Shown here piece by piece: positions 30,308 through 39,097 of a stretch of 64,000 nucleotides of DNA (positions are counted from its first letter, which is position 1; every line of letters starts with the position of its first letter). The stretch is from positions 1-64,000 of the forward strand of contig JAGNIJ010000010.1 in the NCBI GenBank assembly GCA_018001225.1, given 5' to 3'. The stretch comes from Kiritimatiellia bacterium. Lineage in GTDB: Bacteria > Verrucomicrobiota > Kiritimatiellia > CAIQIC01 > JAGNIJ01. Under the pieces are notes generated by a model that saw nothing but the letters and a program-made list of their open reading frames with translations, had not been told where the DNA came from and made no database searches. The translations under genes and the position numbers were made by a program.

Positions 30308-31504
30308 ATGGCCCTGATCGAACAAGGCGTCCTGCGCGGGTTGTACGCCCCGGAATACCGCGGAAACAGCATCGTCAACCTGCTGGCCAGCCTGATCCGG
30401 GCGCGGGGCGGGCGCTCGCCGTACGCGGGCCTGCGCGGCTTTCCCGCCGGGGTGTTTCGCCGGGCGCGCCGCGCGGTCTACCTGGTGCTGGACGGGCTGG
30501 GGGAGCATCAACTCCGGTGGTATCTCGGCCGCGTCCGGCGCAGCCCGTTTTTCGGAACGCAGCCGCGCTCGGTCATCTCCACCGTCTTCCCCGCCACCAC
30601 GGCCGCGGCCGTGACGACCTTCGCGACCGGTGCGCCGCCCCGCGCGCACGGCGTGCTGGGCTGGCACCTGCATCTCCCGGACCTGGGCATGGTCAGCACG
30701 ATCCTCATCGGCACCACGCGCACCGGCATGCCCATGATGGGGCCGGATTTCCCCCTGAAGGAATACATGCGCCTGCCGTCCCACCTGGCGACCGTGCCCG
30801 GCCGGCGCACCCTGATTTCCTACGGCGACATCCCGGACAGCCGCTACTCCCGCGCCGGCCTGCGCTGGCACGAGACCGTCGCCTGCACGACGCTGAACGG
30901 CCTCGTCCGGCACGTGACCGCGTTCGCGCGGGCGCCCGGCCGCGGGCTGGCCTATGCCTACTGGCCCGGCCTCGATTCCCTCTGCCACGAGTGGGGCTGC
31001 TTTCACCCGAAGACCTTTGCCCACATGGCCGCCCTCGACCGCACCCTGGCGGACCTCGGCGGGCGGCTCCGCGGCACGGGCACGGCCCTCGCCATCACGG
31101 CCGATCACGGGCTGGTCGATACCCCGCCGGAAAAGTGCATCGAGTTGCGGAGCGTGCCGGGGTTTTACGACGGCCTGGCCGTGTTGCCCTCGGGCGACGC
31201 CCGCGAGGTCTCTTGCTTCGTGCGCCCGTCAAAGGTGAAAGCCTTCCGGTCGCTGGTGCGGACCCGACTGCGGAGGGCCTGCTACTGCGTCGAGGGCGAG
31301 TACCTGGTGAAGCGCGGATTCTTCGGCCCGGGCCGCGATCACCCGGCGCTGGCCCAGCGCGTGGGGGACTACGTCCTCATCGCCCGGGACGGGTACGCCT
31401 TCAACACCACGCCGCCGGGGATGCCGTCGAAGTTCAAGCGGGGCAACCACGGAGGCATGTCCGCCGAGGAAATGCGGGTCCCCCTGTTTACCGTGACCTT
31501 TTAA
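30308..31504 (+). CDS. Alkaline-phosphatase-superfamily phosphodiesterase/nucleotide pyrophosphatase
   Basis: 398 residues. The type I phosphodiesterase core shows the metal Asp in YLVLDGLGEH, the Thr nucleophile region FPATTAAAVTTFATGAPPRAHG, the metal pair in ITADHGLVDTPPEK and the distal His in NHGGMSAEEMRVP. No signal peptide is evident, so it is probably cytoplasmic. The next gene follows after 13 bases, suggesting co-transcription with the EEP-family enzyme. The substrate may be a nucleotide sugar or phosphodiester. The superfamily also includes sulfatases, but no CxPxR or SxPxR motif is present here. Confidence 0.87.
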   Translation: MALIEQGVLRGLYAPEYRGNSIVNLLASLIRARGGRSPYAGLRGFPAGVFRRARRAVYLVLDGLGEHQLRWYLGRVRRSPFFGTQPRSVISTVFPATTAAAVTTFATGAPPRAHGVLGWHLHLPDLGMVSTILIGTTRTGMPMMGPDFPLKEYMRLPSHLATVPGRRTLISYGDIPDSRYSRAGLRWHETVACTTLNGLVRHVTAFARAPGRGLAYAYWPGLDSLCHEWGCFHPKTFAHMAALDRTLADLGGRLRGTGTALAITADHGLVDTPPEKCIELRSVPGFYDGLAVLPSGDAREVSCFVRPSKVKAFRSLVRTRLRRACYCVEGEYLVKRGFFGPGRDHPALAQRVGDYVLIARDGYAFNTTPPGMPSKFKRGNHGGMSAEEMRVPLFTVTF

Positions 31505-31517
31505 GGAAGTGATCCCC

Positions 31518-32540
31518 ATGAAACGATACTTCGCGGTGGTCTGGGCGCTGGTGACGGTCATGGCGGCGAACAGCCGGGCGGCCGGGTTTCGCCGGCTGTA
31601 CGGGGACGCGCCCATGGAGCCGCCGCGCATCGTGAAGTACGACCGCGGCGCGACCGTTCCGGTCGGCGAGGCCTTTCGCGTCGCGAGCTACAATATCGAG
31701 AACTTTACGGACGGCGTGAACGACAAGGAGCCCCGCATCCCGCCGCACGCGGAGATTCAGGCGAAAGCCGCGGCCGCCCTCGTGGCCGAGATCGATCCCG
31801 ATATCCTGGTCATCCAGGAAATCGAGAACGAGGTATCGCTCAACCTGCTCAACGCGGCGTTGCCCCGACCGTACCCGGTGGCCGCGATCACTCGCATCCG
31901 AAGCGCGCCCGACTGGCCGGAGAAGCTGAACCTGGCCGTGCTTTCACGGTTGCCGGTCCAGGCGCTGCGCGAGCAGGACTTCGGCTACCTGCGCGGGCGG
32001 GACAGCCCGCCGCGCGGGCTGTTGAGCTTCACGCTCGAACTGGAGCCCGGGCTCGGGTTGCTGGTCTACGCCGTCCACCTGAAGTCCAACTACGGCGGGG
32101 CGTCCACGGTCAATTACGCGCAGCGCCGGCACGCGCTGCGGTTCCTGCGCGAGGACGCCGAGTCCTTCATCCGGAGCCGCCCGGACCGCCGGTGGGAGGT
32201 ACTGGTCCTGGGCGACATGAACACCGACCCGGACTCGCGGGAATTCGCGCGCGATCCCACGCTCGATCCGCTGGCCGACTGGGTGGACCTCTGGAGGGGG
32301 CAACCCCTGGCCGAGCGCGCCACCATTCCCACGCGGTACGGCGATCCCGCCAAGGAATTCCCGCCGGCGGCCTTCGACCGGTTCATCGTCACGCCCGGCG
32401 TGACCCAGCCGCCGTGGACGGTGGGAAGGCCGCATGTGCTTCAAAAAGGCGTCAACACGGCCGACATCCTGGCCCTGCCCGGCGTGGACCCGAACCACGC
32501 GTCGGATCACTATCCCGTATACCTGGACATCCGGCGCTGA
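31518..32540 (+). CDS. Secreted endonuclease/exonuclease/phosphatase (EEP) family protein
   Basis: 340 residues from ATG 31518 after AAGGAAG. A signal peptide (~1-21) is followed by an EEP fold with the ASYNIENF strand, the catalytic Glu in VIQEIEN, HLKSN, LGDMNTDP and the terminal SDHYPVYL. The family covers DNases, sphingomyelinases and other phosphodiesterases. The secreted location suggests scavenging of extracellular nucleic acid or phospholipid. Together with the upstream phosphodiesterase it may form a phosphorus-scavenging pair. Confidence 0.88.
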   Translation: MKRYFAVVWALVTVMAANSRAAGFRRLYGDAPMEPPRIVKYDRGATVPVGEAFRVASYNIENFTDGVNDKEPRIPPHAEIQAKAAAALVAEIDPDILVIQEIENEVSLNLLNAALPRPYPVAAITRIRSAPDWPEKLNLAVLSRLPVQALREQDFGYLRGRDSPPRGLLSFTLELEPGLGLLVYAVHLKSNYGGASTVNYAQRRHALRFLREDAESFIRSRPDRRWEVLVLGDMNTDPDSREFARDPTLDPLADWVDLWRGQPLAERATIPTRYGDPAKEFPPAAFDRFIVTPGVTQPPWTVGRPHVLQKGVNTADILALPGVDPNHASDHYPVYLDIRR

Positions 32541-32559
32541 AGCGGGGCCCGATCCGGTC

Positions 32560-32623
32560 TTCTGTAGCTCCGCCGCTCTGCCGGCGGAGTCTTTTCCGGT
32601 GACGGAGCGCCGGAACTACAGAA
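32560..32623. repeat. REP-like palindromic element
   Basis: Outer arms of 13 bases (32560-32572 and 32611-32623, one mismatch) enclose two inner hairpins. The first has perfect 8-base arms at 32568-32575 and 32582-32589. The second has 6-base arms at 32594-32599 and 32610-32615. It lies between two convergent genes, a common site for such elements. Confidence 0.7.
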
Positions 32624-32641
32624 CAGACCATCCGAGCCGGC

Positions 32642-33022
32642 TCAATACGACTTGTGGAACCGCGGTTCCTGGGAATCCTTGCCGCCTTCCGCCTTCGACT
32701 CCGGCGCCGGGGCGGGCGCGGGAGGTTCGGCGGGCGCGGGAGCCGGCGCCGCGTTCCGGGTTTCCACGAAGGTCAGTTTCAGGGACATCAGCGTGTCCTT
32801 CAGCAGCCGTTCCTCGTCCCGGTCGAGGTTTCCCTTGGTCTTGGCCTCGATCATGTCCAGCAGGTCGATGGTGGCCTCGGCGGCCTCCACGTTTACCTCG
32901 GCCTTTTTCGTGGCCGGGTTGACGAGCTTGCCCATCGCCTGGCTGGCGGACGTGGCCAGCATCATGACGAGCTGGATGAACAGCGACTTGTGAATATCCC
33001 CGGTGCGTGGTTGTTCGTTCAT
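32642..33022 (-). CDS. DUF1844 family protein
   Basis: 126 residues from ATG 33022. The N-terminal ~90 residues match the DUF1844 pattern seen in PVC bacteria and Deltaproteobacteria (LFIQLVMMLATSASQAMGKL...TIDLLDMIEAKTKGNL...LLKDTLMSLKLTFVE). A Pro/Ala-rich tail ends the protein. Function unknown. Its start overlaps the M16 protease stop by 4 bases, so it is the last gene of a five-gene minus-strand operon. Confidence 0.85.
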   Translation of the reverse strand: MNEQPRTGDIHKSLFIQLVMMLATSASQAMGKLVNPATKKAEVNVEAAEATIDLLDMIEAKTKGNLDRDEERLLKDTLMSLKLTFVETRNAAPAPAPAEPPAPAPAPESKAEGGKDSQEPRFHKSY

Positions 33023-35661
33023 GGTTTTTCTCCGCTGGGTTGGGACGCCTCGGGCAGTACGATGGAAACCGCCTGGCGGTCGGGCTGGAGCAGGGAAGCG
33101 ACGGCGTCGCGCACCTGTCCGACGGTCAGGGCGCGCCAGCGTTCCTCCGCCGTGAAGGCGTGCCGGTAACCGAGCCCGTACAGTTCGTGCAGGGCGCACA
33201 TCTGGGCCAGGCCCGCGTTGTTCTGCAGGCTCATCTGGTGCCCGGCGACCAGTTGCTCCACGGCCCGCTGCAATTCCTCCGGTCTCGGTCCCTCGCGGCC
33301 CAGTCGTTCGACCTGGGCCGCCATCAGGTCTTCGACCTGTTTTACGGTGTCTTCCTTGACCCCGGCGTACAGCGCGAACAGGCCGGGCTGCAGGCCTTCC
33401 CGCGAGGTGGCGCCGACGAAATAGGCCAGGCCGCGGCGGTCCCGGACCTCGATCCCGAGGTCGGACGAGAGCCCGCTCAAGGTATCGCGGACCACGGCCA
33501 GCGCGTCGCACCGCGGGTCGCGGACGTCCACGCCGGGATAGCCGACGAGCAGAATGGCCTGCTCCCGGGGCTCGCGCGCTTCCGCGCGGGACGGCAGCGT
33601 CGGCGCGGCGGCGGGCGGGGGCGGTTCGGGGGGCCGGCCCCGGGGAAGGCCCGCGAACGCCTTTTCCGCGAGCCGGCGCGCCTCGTCCGGGGTGATATCG
33701 CCGAACACGGAGAGGGCCAGGTTGCCGGAGACGGCGAGCTTCCGGAGGTGGGCGACGAGGTCTTCGCGGCCGATGCGGTCCACGCTGGCCTCCGTGCCCA
33801 GCTCGGGGAGCCGGTAAGGGTGGCCCGGGAACAGCGCTTCCTGGAGGGCCACCTGCGCCCGGTACATGGGTTGCTCGCGCTGACGCCGGATGGCGGCCTT
33901 CTGCAGGTCGCGCTGCTTGTCGAGTTCAGCCGGATCGAAGGAGGGCTGGAGCAGGCATTCCGCCGCGAGGTCCAGTAACACGGCGGCATCCTGGCTCAAG
34001 CCGCGCGCCTGCAGGCCGAAGCTGTTCCAGCCGGAGAAGGCCGAGAGCGAGCCGCCCAGCTGTTCCACCTGCCGCGCGATTTCCCCGGACGATCTCGACG
34101 CGGTGCCCCGGGTCAGCAGTTCCGCCATGAGCGGCGTGATGCCGTTGCGCTCCGCGTCCTCGCTCAACAGCCCGCCGCGAAGCACGACGGCGATGTTCAC
34201 GAACGGCAGGCGGTGGTCCTCCCGTACGATCAGCGGAATGCCGCCGGCCAATTCCATTTTCACGACGTCGGACCCGGGACGGGGCGGCTCGACAGCCTGG
34301 GCCGCGGCGCCGGCGCCGGCCGGGGCCAGGATGACGAGGGTTCTCTTCTCGGGCGCCAGGTAGCGCCGCGCCACGTCGCGCAGCGCGGCCTCGTCCACCC
34401 GCTCCACGCTCTGGAGATACCTTTCGCTGAAGCGCGGGTCGGCGGCGTAGAACTCGCCCGAGGCGAAACTGGCCGCCTGCCCGGCCATGTCCTCCAGCGA
34501 CGAGAGTTCCCCGACGAGGACCTGCCGCCGGGCCTTGGCCAGGTCTTCGGGCGGAACGGTCATGGCGGCCCAGCCGGCCACATCCTCCTCGATGGCGTTC
34601 AGCAGGTCCGTCTCGCGGGCCGGGTCGCAGGTGCCGCCGATCCCGAACAGGCCGATGTCGAGCGGCGTGTACGACCAGGCCGACAAGTCGAAGGCCAGCT
34701 TGCGCTTTTCCACGAGATCCGCCGTCAGGCGGGAACTGCGTCCCTGTCCCATCAGGGCGGCCAGGACGTCGAGCGCGGCGGCGTCCGGATGGTTCATCGG
34801 TACGGTGGGCCAGGCCACGCGCACCCGGGTCACCTCGTACGGCCCCGTTCTTCGCTCGAAGCGGGGGGCAATCTGGGGCGGTTCGGTGGGCAGGCCGACC
34901 GGGGCCCGGGCCCGGCGGGCGAATCCGGCAAACGTTTCTTGTACGCGCCGCTCGGCTTCGCCGGCGGCGATATCGCCCGCGATGGACACGATCATGTTGT
35001 CCGGCGTGTAGTTCCGGCGGAAATAGGCCGCGAGATCGTCCCGGGTCGTGGACTTGAACACATCCTCGTAGCCGATCACCGGGATGCGGTACGGATGGAC
35101 CCGGAAGGCATTGGCCCAGAGCATCAGCCCGACCTCCCGGTCGGGATTGTCGCGGTGCATCGCGAACTCGCGCAGGATCACGTCCCGCTCCCGGGCCCAC
35201 TCCTCCTCCGGGAACGAGGCGTTCATCACGGCGTCCGCGAGCACGTCGAGGCCGACGGTCCAGTTCTTCGCGGGCAGCGTCACGTGAAAGACCGTCCGGT
35301 CGAATCCCGTGTAGGCGTTGATGTCCCCGCCCGCGTCGCTGATCTGGCGGCTGATATCGCCCGGCGAGCGGGTGGGGGTCCCCTTGAAGATCATGTGCTC
35401 GACGAAGTGCGAGAGGCCCGCGCCCAGCCATTCCTGCTCGTGGATGGACCCGCTGCCGACCCAGACCTGGATGGCCACGACCGGCGCGCTGTGGTCCTCC
35501 TTGACCAGCAGCACCATCCCGTTGTCCAGCACCGTCCGGCGCAATCCTTCATGGGCCCGGCGCAGGGTGTCCACGGGGTTGCCGCCCGGCTCCGCCGCCC
35601 GGGACACCGGCAGCCCGGCCAGGAGCGCCAGCAGGATGGTAATCTGCAATCGCGTGGCCAT
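33019..35661 (-). CDS. Secreted M16 (pitrilysin/insulinase) zinc protease, double-domain
   Basis: 880 residues with a signal peptide (~1-22). The inverted zinc motif HxxEH is HFVEH at 85-89, with the distal Glu in the segment WARERDVILREFAMHRDNPD. Two tandem M16 units follow: an active N-terminal half (~40-450) and a C-terminal half (~460-870) without HxxEH, the usual layout in which the second half only shapes the chamber. It should degrade peptides in the periplasm. It sits between the Minf_1886 gene (4-base gap) and DUF1844. Confidence 0.93.
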   Translation of the reverse strand: MATRLQITILLALLAGLPVSRAAEPGGNPVDTLRRAHEGLRRTVLDNGMVLLVKEDHSAPVVAIQVWVGSGSIHEQEWLGAGLSHFVEHMIFKGTPTRSPGDISRQISDAGGDINAYTGFDRTVFHVTLPAKNWTVGLDVLADAVMNASFPEEEWARERDVILREFAMHRDNPDREVGLMLWANAFRVHPYRIPVIGYEDVFKSTTRDDLAAYFRRNYTPDNMIVSIAGDIAAGEAERRVQETFAGFARRARAPVGLPTEPPQIAPRFERRTGPYEVTRVRVAWPTVPMNHPDAAALDVLAALMGQGRSSRLTADLVEKRKLAFDLSAWSYTPLDIGLFGIGGTCDPARETDLLNAIEEDVAGWAAMTVPPEDLAKARRQVLVGELSSLEDMAGQAASFASGEFYAADPRFSERYLQSVERVDEAALRDVARRYLAPEKRTLVILAPAGAGAAAQAVEPPRPGSDVVKMELAGGIPLIVREDHRLPFVNIAVVLRGGLLSEDAERNGITPLMAELLTRGTASRSSGEIARQVEQLGGSLSAFSGWNSFGLQARGLSQDAAVLLDLAAECLLQPSFDPAELDKQRDLQKAAIRRQREQPMYRAQVALQEALFPGHPYRLPELGTEASVDRIGREDLVAHLRKLAVSGNLALSVFGDITPDEARRLAEKAFAGLPRGRPPEPPPPAAAPTLPSRAEAREPREQAILLVGYPGVDVRDPRCDALAVVRDTLSGLSSDLGIEVRDRRGLAYFVGATSREGLQPGLFALYAGVKEDTVKQVEDLMAAQVERLGREGPRPEELQRAVEQLVAGHQMSLQNNAGLAQMCALHELYGLGYRHAFTAEERWRALTVGQVRDAVASLLQPDRQAVSIVLPEASQPSGEKP

Positions 35662-35665
35662 GATT

Positions 35666-36088
35666 TCAGTTGTCCCGCCCCGGCGGGGCGGGCAGGTCGG
35701 CCTTGCCGCCGGCCAGGAAGGGCTCCCGGAAGGCCTGCTTGAAGTCGTAGCCGCCCGAAAAATCCTCCTTCTTGTCCCGCTCGGTCTTGCCGAGGATGCC
35801 CTTCTCGACCAGGTTGAACACCATTTCCCCGATGTCCTCGCAGCGCCGGATGCCCCAGCGGTTCAGCACGGTCAGCGCCATCGGCCCGAATTCCTGGAGC
35901 GCGTACTGGCGGATGCCCTCGAGCAGTTCGCCGCCGGTGACGTGCCGCGCCGGGCCCTCCGTGGGCTTGGACAGCAGCTTGATGGTGAAATCCAGCGCCT
36001 CGCGCAGAAACTCGTAGGCCTGCGCGTCGTAGCGCGGATCCTCGCGCACGATCTGTTGAAGCACGTCCTCGTAGCTCGGTTTCTTCAT
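35666..36088 (-). CDS. Minf_1886 family protein
   Basis: 140 residues. The pattern YEFLREALDFTIK...HVTGGELLEGIRQYALQEFGPMALTVLNRWGIRRCEDIGEMVFNLVEKGIL is the conserved core of a small family I know mainly from PVC-group and related genomes. Function unknown; no signal peptide, so cytoplasmic. Overlaps the HIT gene by 4 bases, within the same minus-strand operon. Useful as a lineage marker. Confidence 0.85.
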   Translation of the reverse strand: MKKPSYEDVLQQIVREDPRYDAQAYEFLREALDFTIKLLSKPTEGPARHVTGGELLEGIRQYALQEFGPMALTVLNRWGIRRCEDIGEMVFNLVEKGILGKTERDKKEDFSGGYDFKQAFREPFLAGGKADLPAPPGRDN

Positions 36089-36513
36089 GCGGTCTGCTTC
36101 AATCCCTGCCGTATTTTTTCCGCCACGCCGGCCGCCTCATCAGGCGCGGCGTATTTTCCGGCCTTCCAGTTCCAGTGGTAGCCGTCGTCCTTGAACCGCG
36201 GGACCACGTGCACGTGCAGGTGGGGGACCACCTGGCCCGCGACCCGGCCGTTGGCCTGGTGAATATTGACGCCGTCGGCGCCCAGCCCGTTCAACTGCGC
36301 CCGCGCGATTTTCTGCGCCGTGACCATGACCTGCGCGGCGGCCTCCGGGGCGGCGTCCCGGAGCGAGTCGAAGTGCTGCTTCGGGATGACCAGCGTGTGG
36401 CCCTTGACCAGCGGCCCGATGTCCAGGAACGCCAGCGTGTGCTCATCCTCATACACGCGCGTGGACGGTATTTCGCCCCGGATAATCTTGCAGAAGATGC
36501 AGTTCTCGCTCAT
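36085..36513 (-). CDS. Histidine triad (HIT/HinT) nucleotide hydrolase
   Basis: 142 residues from ATG 36513. CIFCKIIRGEIP at the start and the triad HLHVHVV (~102-108) define the HinT-like branch, which cleaves AMP-lysine-type phosphoramidates. Two Cys near the N-terminus could bind zinc, as in some HIT proteins. A C-terminal extension of ~30 residues follows the triad. Overlaps its neighbours on both sides by 4 bases. Confidence 0.95.
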   Translation of the reverse strand: MSENCIFCKIIRGEIPSTRVYEDEHTLAFLDIGPLVKGHTLVIPKQHFDSLRDAAPEAAAQVMVTAQKIARAQLNGLGADGVNIHQANGRVAGQVVPHLHVHVVPRFKDDGYHWNWKAGKYAAPDEAAGVAEKIRQGLKQTA

Positions 36514-36704
36514 GGCGTGTTCTCCAGCCCGGCTGGTGTGTAGGGCTCGGGTTTTTCCGACTTCAGGTACGTGTAGCGCGCGATCAGCCCGATGATGAAA
36601 ATCAGCAGGATGCCGCCGATGAACTTCCGCTCCTCCGGCGTCAGCGCGAACCACGCCCGCGCCCAGCCCGTGCTGATCCATTCCTTCGTCTTCTGCCAGC
36701 GCAT
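36510..36704 (-). CDS. Small single-pass membrane protein
   Basis: 64 residues from ATG 36704. A basic/aromatic N-terminus (RWQKTKEWISTGWARAWFALTPEERKF) is followed by one membrane helix (IGGILLIFIIGLIARYTYL, ~29-47) and a short Pro-rich tail. It is the first gene of the operon leading to the HIT protein and overlaps it by 4 bases. No family recognised. Confidence 0.7.
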   Translation of the reverse strand: MRWQKTKEWISTGWARAWFALTPEERKFIGGILLIFIIGLIARYTYLKSEKPEPYTPAGLENTP

Positions 36705-37044
36705 GGCCCCATTGTACTCTGACTCCGGCCCGCGGGCAATGGGGGGATTGGCAAGCGGGCCCCCCGTGCAGGACTGATTCACGAGGACGGTGAATCCTCC
36801 TGCCATGAAGGGGATGTGTCTTTTCCACAACGGCTCAGCTCGCGAAGCCTGTGGGGCCGGGTCCGCGGAGCCGGCCGGCCCTGCGACCGAGGGCGGTCGC
36901 GGGCTACTCCGAGTTCCGCCTCCTCGCTGTCGGGGTAGCGCGGCCTCGCCCCCGAGGCCAGCGCAGGCCCTGCTTTGCGCGGACCTTGCTCTTCGCTGTT
37001 TGCATCAGGTTGTGATTCCTTATGAATCAGTCCTGGCCCCCGTG
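36705..37044. other. 340-base gap with short palindromes, no gene seen
   Basis: No supported coding frame. Two clear hairpins are visible: 36883-36888 with 36895-36900 (GCGACC/GGTCGC), and 36942-36948 with 36953-36959 (GGCCTCG/CGAGGCC, C4 loop). The region is GC-rich, repeat-like and lies downstream of the beta-barrel gene and upstream of the small membrane protein. It looks like an array of REP-type fragments. Confidence 0.5.
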
Positions 37045-37956
37045 TCAGCGGGCGCCCGCCTCGTGCTCAAATACCAGGCGAACGCCGGCTGCCGCGCGCC
37101 ACCAGCTGTAGTCGTTGCCGTCCACCGTGCTGGAGAAAGATTCCCCGTCCACAGAGGCCAGCAGTTCCAGCCAGGGTCGGAGACGGCACGTGGTCCACAT
37201 GCCGGCGCGGAACGGAGTGTCCCGCCATTCGGTCCCATCTACCTCGACGTCATAGATCCGCGTGCCCGTTTCCGCCCAGGCCCCCGCAGTCCATCGGGCC
37301 GAGAGCTGGCAGAGGCCGCCCGCGGCCGCGCCGAAGCCCGAGTACTCCGCCTCGGGCGCGTCGGACGTGTTCCACTCGGCATAGCCCTCCGCCCACAGCG
37401 TCGCCCGATTGGACAGGTGCCAGCGCAAGCCGGGCCGCAGTTCCACCCGCAGGTCCGCCCGGTCGGTGGCCGACGTGTAAACGGACGTGTCATAGAAGGT
37501 TTGCCGGACCGTTCCGCCGAGTGTCCATTCCGCGGGCGCGCGCGCCAGCGTCCGGGTCGCGTACGGCCGCGCGTACCAGTATGTGCAATCGTCGTCGGGC
37601 AGGGCGCGGTCGCGGTACTGGCCGCCGCCGGCCGTCAAGCCGGCCTCGTACGGGCCGTCGAAATAGCGCCAGCGCCCGTAGCCCGAAGGCTCCTCCCGGT
37701 ACTCGAATCCTTCCTCGAAGTAGCTGGTCACGCGGTACTCGGCGCCCAGCGCGGCCTCCGTCTTGTTACCGAACCGGAGCAATTCCAAGGCCGGCGCCGC
37801 CAGCCAGAACGCAGAGCCCTCGCCACTGCCGGATTCGGTCCAGCGATTTTGTTCGAAGCCGGCCTGGGCCTCGAGGCTCGATGTGAGATAGGTCTCGGCG
37901 GCGCAAGGCATCCGCAGAGAGAGCAGAAGGGCCATGCTGGCTGGTATAAACCTCAT
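37045..37956 (-). CDS. Putative outer-membrane beta-barrel protein
   Basis: 303 residues from ATG 37956. A signal peptide (~1-20, SLRMPCAAETY) is followed by alternating, aromatic-rich strands ending in ...WWRAAAGVRLVFEHEAGAR, consistent with a 10-14-stranded barrel or surface protein. No named family. It is the fourth gene in the ECF sigma operon, 34 bases after the Gly/Ser-rich gene, so it is a likely target of that sigma factor. Confidence 0.7.
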   Translation of the reverse strand: MRFIPASMALLLSLRMPCAAETYLTSSLEAQAGFEQNRWTESGSGEGSAFWLAAPALELLRFGNKTEAALGAEYRVTSYFEEGFEYREEPSGYGRWRYFDGPYEAGLTAGGGQYRDRALPDDDCTYWYARPYATRTLARAPAEWTLGGTVRQTFYDTSVYTSATDRADLRVELRPGLRWHLSNRATLWAEGYAEWNTSDAPEAEYSGFGAAAGGLCQLSARWTAGAWAETGTRIYDVEVDGTEWRDTPFRAGMWTTCRLRPWLELLASVDGESFSSTVDGNDYSWWRAAAGVRLVFEHEAGAR

Positions 37957-37990
37957 GGTGGAGAAATGATTCACCGGTGTAGGGGGCCGT

Positions 37991-39094
37991 TCAGTTCTTG
38001 GACGAGCCGCCGCCCGTCCCGCCATTGCCCTGGTTGTCCGACCCGCCCTGGCCGCTGCCGGAGCCGCCGGCCCCCGGGCTTCCGCTTCCGGCGTCCGACG
38101 GCGCGTTGCCCGATGTGGACGAGGAGGGGCCGGGCGAGGATGACCCCGGGCCGGGCGAGGAATACGTACTTCCGGGGCCCGGTCCGCTGCCGGGGCTGCC
38201 GCTGCTCGTGGTCGGCCCGATGCCGCTTCCCGCGCCGCCGGGGGCTCCGGCCGCCGGCGAACTGTACGCTCCGCCGGCTCGGCTGGAGCCGCTGCCCCGG
38301 CCCGAGTATCCGCCGCCTCCCCCGCCGGGCCCGGCTCCGCCGCCCGACCCGCCTCCCGCGCCGCCTTCGGACCAACGGCCTCCGCTTCCGGCGCCGTTCC
38401 ACAGTTGCTGGCGTATGCGGGAGCCCTCCATCCGCGCGTCGTGCTGCTGCACCGCGAAGCGGGTTGCCCGCATGATTTCCGAGCGCCGCATGTTGCGCTG
38501 GGTGAAGTCAGTCATCATCTGCCCGACCGTGGGTTCGTCCATCCCATCGAGAACCATGGTCTCGCCGGCCTCCACGATGCTGCGCAGGCGTTCGCTCTGG
38601 CCGCCCGCGCCCTGGGCCAGGACGCCTTGCAGCGTGGGCGCGGACAACCCGCTTTCCATCGCCAGGGCCACGGACATCATCAACTCGTCATGCCGCGGAG
38701 AGCGCGGACCGTAGCCGGTTTCGCGCAGCAGGCCGCCCGCGGTCTTCAGGTGCCGGAGGCGCTGCCCGGCGGCCTGACCCAGGGCCTCGGCCCCCGCGCG
38801 TTTCGTGGCGCCTTCCTCGATGCGGCTCACGACCGCCGCGGCGGGCAGGTCGTCCCGCGCCGCCTCCCTCGCGGCGGCCAGGCAGGGCTCCGCCGCGGCG
38901 GGGGTCAGGCCGTTGGCCTTCAATTGATCGAGCAGCCGTTGCCAGCGGCGCGGGTCCAGCCCGGCCGGGCAGTCCCGCGCCTGGCCGTCCCACGTCGGCT
39001 CGCCGACCGCGGGCGCCTGGCCGAAGGCTCCGGTCGCGGCCCGCAACGCGAGCAGCACGGCCAGGCCCCGGGGCCACAGCAGGTTGCGCTTCAT
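37991..39094 (-). CDS. Secreted Gly/Ser/Pro-rich low-complexity protein
   Basis: 367 residues with a signal peptide (~1-25). Residues ~35-235 form an Ala-rich helical domain (LDPRRWQRLLDQLKANGLTP; helices with many Arg and Gln). The last ~130 residues are almost only Gly, Ser, Pro and Ala, like a flexible surface or matrix linker. It starts 3 bases after the anti-sigma-like gene stop. No family recognised. The helical part may be a periplasmic binding or assembly domain, and the tail could be exposed or wall-associated. Confidence 0.7.
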   Translation of the reverse strand: MKRNLLWPRGLAVLLALRAATGAFGQAPAVGEPTWDGQARDCPAGLDPRRWQRLLDQLKANGLTPAAAEPCLAAAREAARDDLPAAAVVSRIEEGATKRAGAEALGQAAGQRLRHLKTAGGLLRETGYGPRSPRHDELMMSVALAMESGLSAPTLQGVLAQGAGGQSERLRSIVEAGETMVLDGMDEPTVGQMMTDFTQRNMRRSEIMRATRFAVQQHDARMEGSRIRQQLWNGAGSGGRWSEGGAGGGSGGGAGPGGGGGGYSGRGSGSSRAGGAYSSPAAGAPGGAGSGIGPTTSSGSPGSGPGPGSTYSSPGPGSSSPGPSSSTSGNAPSDAGSGSPGAGGSGSGQGGSDNQGNGGTGGGSSKN

Positions 39095-39097
39095 CGC

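Noticed and set aside
30308..31504. A third sulfatase
   Set aside because: The fold is of the same superfamily, but the CxPxR or SxPxR site is missing and a Thr nucleophile region is seen, which fits phosphodiesterases.
36790..38475. Long plus-strand open frame opposite the beta-barrel and Gly-rich genes
   Set aside because: It covers the palindromic gap and two genes with signal peptides. The composition is that of a shadow frame.
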